The notes beneath the pieces were generated by a model. It saw only the letters and a program-made list of their open reading frames with translations. It was not told the DNA's origin and ran no database searches. The position numbers and the translations under genes are program-made. From assembly GCA_018661145.1 (NCBI GenBank), contig JABJIU010000124.1:1-19381 (forward strand): DNA of 19,381 nucleotides. Reading direction: 5' to 3'. The DNA is from Pseudomonadota bacterium. Lineage in GTDB: Bacteria; Pseudomonadota; Gammaproteobacteria; Arenicellales; UBA868. The number at the start of each line of letters is the position of its first letter. Positions within the stretch are counted from its first letter, which is position 1. Of this stretch, positions 15,273-19,381 are shown one piece after another.

Positions 15273-16049
15273 TCAGCGAATCACGCCCCGTTCTGACCGA
15301 GACAGAAACCGGATCAAAGTATCAACTTCCGGACGGCCTGCCGAACCGCAGGCCTCCGATTCTTCGTGCTCCGAATCAACCTTTTTCGCGCGGAATTGCT
15401 GTCTATACACCCTGCGAAGCTCGGTTATTGCATCCTCAGTGAAACCACGCCTACGCAGTCCCCGGACATTGACTCCATAGGTTTTAGCCGGATTGCCTGC
15501 GACAATCAGGTACGGTGCTACATCCTGCAGGCAGACTGTGCCAATCCCCATCAGGGAGTGTTGCCCTACCCGACAGAACTGGTGCACGAGTGTGAAACCA
15601 CCGAGGATGGCATAGTCACCGACTTCCACATGTCCCGCGAGGCTCGCGCCATTCGCAAAGATAATGTGGTCACCCAACGTGCTATCGTGGGCGATGTGGC
15701 TGTAGGCCATAAGGAAATTATGACTCCCTACCTTGGTCACGCCCGTCCCGCGACTGGAGCTGGATCCCCGATTCAACGTGACGTACTCGCGGATAACGTT
15801 TGCGTCTCCAATCTCGAGACGGGTAGGTTCTCCATCATATCCGGCGAACTGGGGGTCCTCGCCGACTGATGAAAACGAGTAGATACGGTTATCCTGTCCT
15901 ATATGTGTTCCTGAGCGGATAATCACGTGAGAATCTATCTTCGTCCTGGAGCCGATGACCACATCCTCTTCGATAACCGAAAACGGCCCGACGGTTACGT
16001 CCGATGCAAGTGTCGCCCCAGGGTGGACTACCGCCCGGCCGTCGATCAC
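15273..16049 (-). CDS. lpxA: UDP-N-acetylglucosamine acyltransferase LpxA
   Basis: LpxA transfers an acyl chain from acyl-ACP to the 3-hydroxyl of UDP-GlcNAc, the first step of lipid A synthesis. The protein is a left-handed parallel beta-helix trimer; hexapeptide repeats (for example IGxxTKI, VGPFSV) run through its N-terminal ~190 residues. I place the start at GTG 16049, giving 258 residues that begin (M)IDGRAVVHPGA and align with the E. coli start MIDKSAFVHPTA. This GTG overlaps the fabZ stop (GTGA). A longer reading from GTG 16088 adds 13 residues with no family match. The catalytic His121 lies in SHIAHDSTLG (E. coli His125). GEPTRLEIGD, HQFCRVG and GLRRRGFTEDAI also match. Confidence 0.97.
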   Translation of the reverse strand: MIDGRAVVHPGATLASDVTVGPFSVIEEDVVIGSRTKIDSHVIIRSGTHIGQDNRIYSFSSVGEDPQFAGYDGEPTRLEIGDANVIREYVTLNRGSSSSRGTGVTKVGSHNFLMAYSHIAHDSTLGDHIIFANGASLAGHVEVGDYAILGGFTLVHQFCRVGQHSLMGIGTVCLQDVAPYLIVAGNPAKTYGVNVRGLRRRGFTEDAITELRRVYRQQFRAKKVDSEHEESEACGSAGRPEVDTLIRFLSRSERGVIR

Positions 16050-16495
16050 TCGATGGGCCTGTGAGTGAACAGGACATCCGACACACACACCACTTTGCCA
16101 TCAACGGTTATGGTTCCCGAACATCTCCATAAAGCACGGCGCTGGGCTTCTAAGCTCACATCAACGATCAATTGATCTCCAGGCTCGACCGGCGCCTTAA
16201 ACCGCGCCTTGTCCACACCGGCGAACAGGTACACGTTTTTCTGGCTGGCTTTGGCGTCAATGATCAGGCTGACGAGTATGGCCGACGCCTGAGCAATACT
16301 TTCAAGCATCAGGACGCCCGGGAACACCGGTCGATGCGGGAAGTGTCCGTCAAAAAAAGGCTCGTTCGCCGTTACATTCTTAAGGGCTCGGAGCCGCTCT
16401 CCGGGAACGACTTCCAGGACGCGATCAATCAGCAGGAAGGGATACCGGTGCGGGAGGATTTCCCGGATCCGGTGAATGTCGATTTCTGTTTCCAC
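16046..16495 (-). CDS. fabZ: 3-hydroxyacyl-ACP dehydratase FabZ
   Basis: FabZ removes water from beta-hydroxyacyl-ACP in fatty-acid elongation, and competes with LpxA for the same 3-hydroxyacyl-ACP pool, which fits their coupled genes. The 149-residue hot-dog-fold protein shows LPHRYPFLLIDRV (14-26), NEPFFDGHFPHRPVFPGVL with catalytic His51, and MLESIAQA with Glu65, plus FAGVDKARFKAPVEPGDQL. The start is GTG at 16495; an in-frame TAG about 24 nt upstream excludes a much longer form. There is no clear Shine-Dalgarno. It overlaps lpxA by 4 nt and lies 83 nt after skp. Confidence 0.97.
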   Translation of the reverse strand: METEIDIHRIREILPHRYPFLLIDRVLEVVPGERLRALKNVTANEPFFDGHFPHRPVFPGVLMLESIAQASAILVSLIIDAKASQKNVYLFAGVDKARFKAPVEPGDQLIVDVSLEAQRRALWRCSGTITVDGKVVCVSDVLFTHRPIE

Positions 16496-16578
16496 AAATA
16501 TTATTTCGGTGAACTTCTAACCGCATCCCCCGGGAAACGGATTCGGGAGGAACCTAAACATGATGCGCTCGGGTGAAC
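16496..16578 (-). other. 83-bp gap where lpxD usually lies
   Basis: In the usual gammaproteobacterial order skp-lpxD-fabZ, this position holds lpxD (about 1 kb). Here only 83 bp separate the skp stop from the fabZ start. I see no remnant of lpxD coding sequence and no terminator-like hairpin with a T-run. The part next to fabZ is AT-rich, but no promoter can be called with confidence. Confidence 0.7.
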
Positions 16579-17106
16579 TCAAGGGAGCTCAGCGAGGCGC
16601 TCAAGAACGAGATCCGTAATGTTGATTGCGTCGCTCACGTAAACGGCTTGTTCCACTACCAGATCAAAACCTCCCGCTCTGGCAATTTCAACAATCACCT
16701 CACGTACCAGCGCCTGAAGTTTTGCCAGTTCCTCATTTCGGCGGAGGTTATAGTCCTCCCGAGCCTCCTGTTGGGAACGGGCAAGTCGCCGCTTGTGATT
16801 TTCAATATCCCTTTGGCGCGCCTGCGCCGAGGTTGCGTCCATGACCAGGATGTTCTTCTCAAGTTCAGCTTCCATCTCCTGAATCTCGCTATGCTGGACC
16901 TTCAATTCCTCATCGCGCGAACGGAACTCGTCTTCAAGTTTTGCGAGTGCATTTCCGCCCTGGGGTGCCTGCTCAATGAGCCGAACCGGATCAACGAATC
17001 CAATCTTGAACGCAGTCTGCGCATTGGCCGCTGAAGATACCAGCGCTTGAGTTGCAAGAGTCAGCACAATAAAGATCGCGTAAAAAGATCGGGGATGATG
17101 TTGCAT
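16579..17106 (-). CDS. skp: Periplasmic chaperone Skp (OmpH family)
   Basis: Skp is a trimeric periplasmic chaperone that holds unfolded outer-membrane proteins on their way to the BAM complex. The 175-residue precursor has a cleavable signal peptide, with a hydrophobic core at about residues 9-24 and a likely cut after AANA, near residue 29. The mature part begins FKIGFVDPVRLIEQAP, the typical OmpH opening. A long charged helical stretch (about 50-140, Glu/Lys/Arg/Gln rich with heptad spacing) would form the tentacles. The C-terminal FDLVVEQAVYVSDAINITDLVLERL matches the family end. It lies 33 nt after bamA, the standard neighbour and functional partner. No strong Shine-Dalgarno precedes the ATG. 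Confidence 0.95.
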   Translation of the reverse strand: MQHHPRSFYAIFIVLTLATQALVSSAANAQTAFKIGFVDPVRLIEQAPQGGNALAKLEDEFRSRDEELKVQHSEIQEMEAELEKNILVMDATSAQARQRDIENHKRRLARSQQEAREDYNLRRNEELAKLQALVREVIVEIARAGGFDLVVEQAVYVSDAINITDLVLERLAELP

Positions 17107-17139
17107 TGTGTTTATTTAATGTTAAGCGGTAAGTGGGGG

Positions 17140-19381
17140 CTAACGCATAAGAGAGCCCAGCGTGAACTGGAGCCGCTTGACATCGTCCCCGGCCTCATCA
17201 TTGAGCGGTTGCGCCATGGTCAAAGAAATGGGCCCCACTGGCGAAAACCAGTGGAAGCCCGCGCCGACACTCATACGAATTTCACCAAAATCGAAGTCAC
17301 TGCTCGAAGCGAAGACCTGTCCTGAATCCGCAAACAGACTGAGACGTTTGTCGTTGTCCTCCTGAAGCCCAAAGACTGGGAAGTACATTTCTATACCCGC
17401 AACCGTTCGAATTCCTCCGCCAAGGGGGTCCGCGTCGATACCTGTGCTCACGGGCCCCAGAGAGCGAGACTCAAAACCGCGCACACTGTTTGCGCCTCCG
17501 GCGTAATAGTTTTTAAAGAACGGCAACTCCTGAAGTTCGCCGTAACCATCTCCATAGCCGATATCCCCGCGGGCATTTAAGATAAGTCGACCGGCGAGTT
17601 GTCGATACCAACTACCCCGGACCGATACTTTGTAATACTCGAGATCGCTCCCGGGAATTCCGATCTCCGCAGAAATCCTGCGGAAAGATCCTCGGCGCGC
17701 AAAGAAAATACTATCCCGGGTATCTTTAGAAAATCCTGTTGAGAGATTGAAGTTCAGATTATCAGGGTACCGGTCGATAAATGACTGGTACTCCGGCGGT
17801 GTCGAGGTGGTCGACTCAAGGTATATATCTTCCACCGCGAGACTTAAACTGAGCGCATTGTGCTCAGACATCGGAATCTTGTAGCGGATGCCCCCACCGG
17901 TGGTTTCTGAGGCGTAATCAGCCGTGGTTACTGAGTCCGTATCGATTTTTTCACGATTAATAAACAGCGCGCGACTGACTCCTTCTGCGGTGTGGTACGG
18001 ATTACGATATTCGATGTCAAAAACCTGATCCACCTTGGAGACTTCAGCCGTAGCGCTTAGTTCGCGTCCGGTACCAAAGAGATTTCCGCGATGGACCTCG
18101 GCCAAAAGAAACAGTCCATCGGAGTCATCAAAACCCGCGCCGAACATGAAGTTCCCCGTGGCCCGCTCCTTAACCACCACAGACAGGTCTATCTGGTCGA
18201 TCGAGCCAGGAACCTCGGTCAGGTCTATATTAACGTCCTCAAAGAATCCCAATCGGGAGATACGCTCCCGTGATCGCCGAAGTTTCTCCGCCGAGAATAC
18301 GGATGACTCCAACTGCCGCATCTCGCGTCGGATAACCTCGTCAAGCGTTGACTGGTTCCCGCTAATGTGGATCTGACGCACGTAAACCAACGGCCCTGGA
18401 TCGACCGCGAAGACAAAATCTACCCGATGCGCGGACTCGTTAACCTCAGTAATCGCATTGACATTCGCAAACGCATAGCCGTGGTCAGCAAGTTTGCTTT
18501 CGATTGCGGAACGCGACGCCACAAGATCGGTCTGCGAAAAAGGTTCACCACTCGGCATCGTAGTGAGGGCGAGCAATTCCTCTGCAGAAAAACCCCCACC
18601 GCCTTCGACTTCAGTGCCTCCCACCGTAAACACATTGCCCTCGTGCAATGAGAAGGTAATGAAAATATCCTGTTTGTTCTGACTGATGGTGACATCCGAC
18701 GACAGCAGGTCAATATTCATGTAACCCCGATCGAGGTAAAAGCTTCTGAGCGTTTCGGCGTCGGCCAGAAGTTCCTCTTTTGAATATTTTCCGGTCTGTG
18801 AGATAAAACTATGCCAGGCCTCCTCTCCGAGCGAGATTTCGGATAACAACTCTTTGTCTGTAAAGGTCTCATTCCCGACAATATTGATTTCCCGAATTCT
18901 CGCAACTCTACCTTCGTCGATCGTGAGGGAGACAGCTACCCGATTGAGATCCACCGGGGTGACAACCGCATCGACCTTTGCGGAATAACGGCCTTTTGCA
19001 AAGTATTGCTCTTCGATCGCCTGAACGAGCTGCTCAAGTAGGGGCTCCCGGAAGACCCTTCCTTCGGCCACGCCTATCTGAGCGAGTGCAGTTTCGATCG
19101 TCTCGTCGTCGATATCTTTATTGCCACTGTAATCGACACCGGAGATTGCCGGCCGCTCCGCGACAACCACGATCAATAAATTATTCTGGCGCCGGATCTC
19201 AACGTCCTGGAAAAAACCAGTAGCAAAGAGCGCTTTGATGGATTCATCGATAAGCGCGTCATCTGCCGTGTCACCCACCTTGATAGGCAGGTAATTGAAT
19301 ATTGTGCCGACCTCGATGTTTTGTGCTCCTTCCACGCGAATATCATCCACAACAAAATCGGCAGCGGCCGGCAGCGACACC
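17140..19381 (-). CDS. bamA: Outer-membrane protein assembly factor BamA (5' end cut by window)
   Basis: BamA is the central Omp85 subunit of the BAM complex, which folds beta-barrel proteins into the outer membrane. The visible 747-odd codons run to the window edge. The first residues (SLPAAADFVV) look like the end of a signal peptide plus the mature start, so only about 15-20 codons are missing; the GTG at 19380 is internal, not the start. Numbering from that GTG, five POTRA domains occupy about 8-405 (repeating FxxDVEI, GNKDID, INIVGNETFTDKEL, HISGNQSTLDEV patterns). The barrel follows at about 406-746, with NPY (460-462), GDGYGELQELPFFKNYYAGG, and VRGF (633-636) of the conserved L6 loop. 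The C-terminus reads QFTLGSLMR and lacks the usual final Phe or Trp. skp follows after 33 nt. Confidence 0.98.
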   Translation of the reverse strand, partial: VSLPAAADFVVDDIRVEGAQNIEVGTIFNYLPIKVGDTADDALIDESIKALFATGFFQDVEIRRQNNLLIVVVAERPAISGVDYSGNKDIDDETIETALAQIGVAEGRVFREPLLEQLVQAIEEQYFAKGRYSAKVDAVVTPVDLNRVAVSLTIDEGRVARIREINIVGNETFTDKELLSEISLGEEAWHSFISQTGKYSKEELLADAETLRSFYLDRGYMNIDLLSSDVTISQNKQDIFITFSLHEGNVFTVGGTEVEGGGGFSAEELLALTTMPSGEPFSQTDLVASRSAIESKLADHGYAFANVNAITEVNESAHRVDFVFAVDPGPLVYVRQIHISGNQSTLDEVIRREMRQLESSVFSAEKLRRSRERISRLGFFEDVNIDLTEVPGSIDQIDLSVVVKERATGNFMFGAGFDDSDGLFLLAEVHRGNLFGTGRELSATAEVSKVDQVFDIEYRNPYHTAEGVSRALFINREKIDTDSVTTADYASETTGGGIRYKIPMSEHNALSLSLAVEDIYLESTTSTPPEYQSFIDRYPDNLNFNLSTGFSKDTRDSIFFARRGSFRRISAEIGIPGSDLEYYKVSVRGSWYRQLAGRLILNARGDIGYGDGYGELQELPFFKNYYAGGANSVRGFESRSLGPVSTGIDADPLGGGIRTVAGIEMYFPVFGLQEDNDKRLSLFADSGQVFASSSDFDFGEIRMSVGAGFHWFSPVGPISLTMAQPLNDEAGDDVKRLQFTLGSLMR

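Noticed and set aside
16081..16090. Short (AC)5 run at the fabZ-lpxA junction
   Set aside because: Too short to suggest phase variation, and it lies within the intact fabZ reading frame.
16573..17034. 153-codon plus-strand ORF antisense to skp, partly hydrophobic
   Set aside because: The hydrophobic look comes from reading the charged Skp coiled coil in reverse; Skp has a signal peptide and family motifs.

Overview
The window is a densely packed stretch of bacterial chromosome holding 17 protein-coding genes. All but one lie on the minus strand. It is a housekeeping region with no sign of mobile DNA, CRISPR arrays, rRNA or tRNA. Gene content and order point to a gammaproteobacterium: the run bamA-skp-fabZ-lpxA-lpxB-rnhB-dnaE-accA-tilS-pyrG-kdsA-eno-ftsB matches the ancestral gammaproteobacterial order as I remember it from Pseudomonas. 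Species cannot be fixed from sequence reading alone. Base composition looks moderately GC-rich and even throughout.

Layout, in the direction of minus-strand transcription (right to left). (1) Envelope block, 19381-14118: bamA (5' end cut by the window edge), skp, fabZ, lpxA, lpxB. These cover outer-membrane protein assembly, periplasmic chaperoning, and the shared start of fatty-acid and lipid A synthesis. lpxD, usually between skp and fabZ, is absent here. (2) Replication and metabolism block, 14121-7606: rnhB, dnaE, accA, tilS, linked by overlaps or short gaps. (3) After a 135-bp gap with a large inverted repeat: pyrG, kdsA, eno, ftsB (7470-3291). KdsA makes KDO-8-phosphate for the LPS core, so blocks 1 and 3 feed the same envelope pathway.

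(4) ygfZ (2415-3269) is the only plus-strand gene. It converges on ftsB and diverges from the respiratory complex II operon. (5) That operon runs leftward off the window: a 69-codon gene at 2259-2050, then sdhC, sdhD and sdhA (3' part cut). The 69-codon gene is the most interesting item. Its C-terminus, PTRYGDWERNGRCIDF, matches the signature of the SDHAF4/Sdh8 (DUF1674) family of succinate dehydrogenase assembly factors, best known from mitochondria and alphaproteobacteria. The structural genes therefore have a predicted assembly factor first in the operon, and a YgfZ/IBA57-type Fe-S maintenance protein divergently next door.

I found no wholly new system. Points worth a second look are the SDHAF4-sdh-ygfZ arrangement, the missing lpxD and ispD in otherwise conserved clusters, a KdsA with all four metal ligands of the metal-dependent class, a BamA without the usual terminal aromatic residue, and several GTG/TTG starts at tightly coupled junctions.
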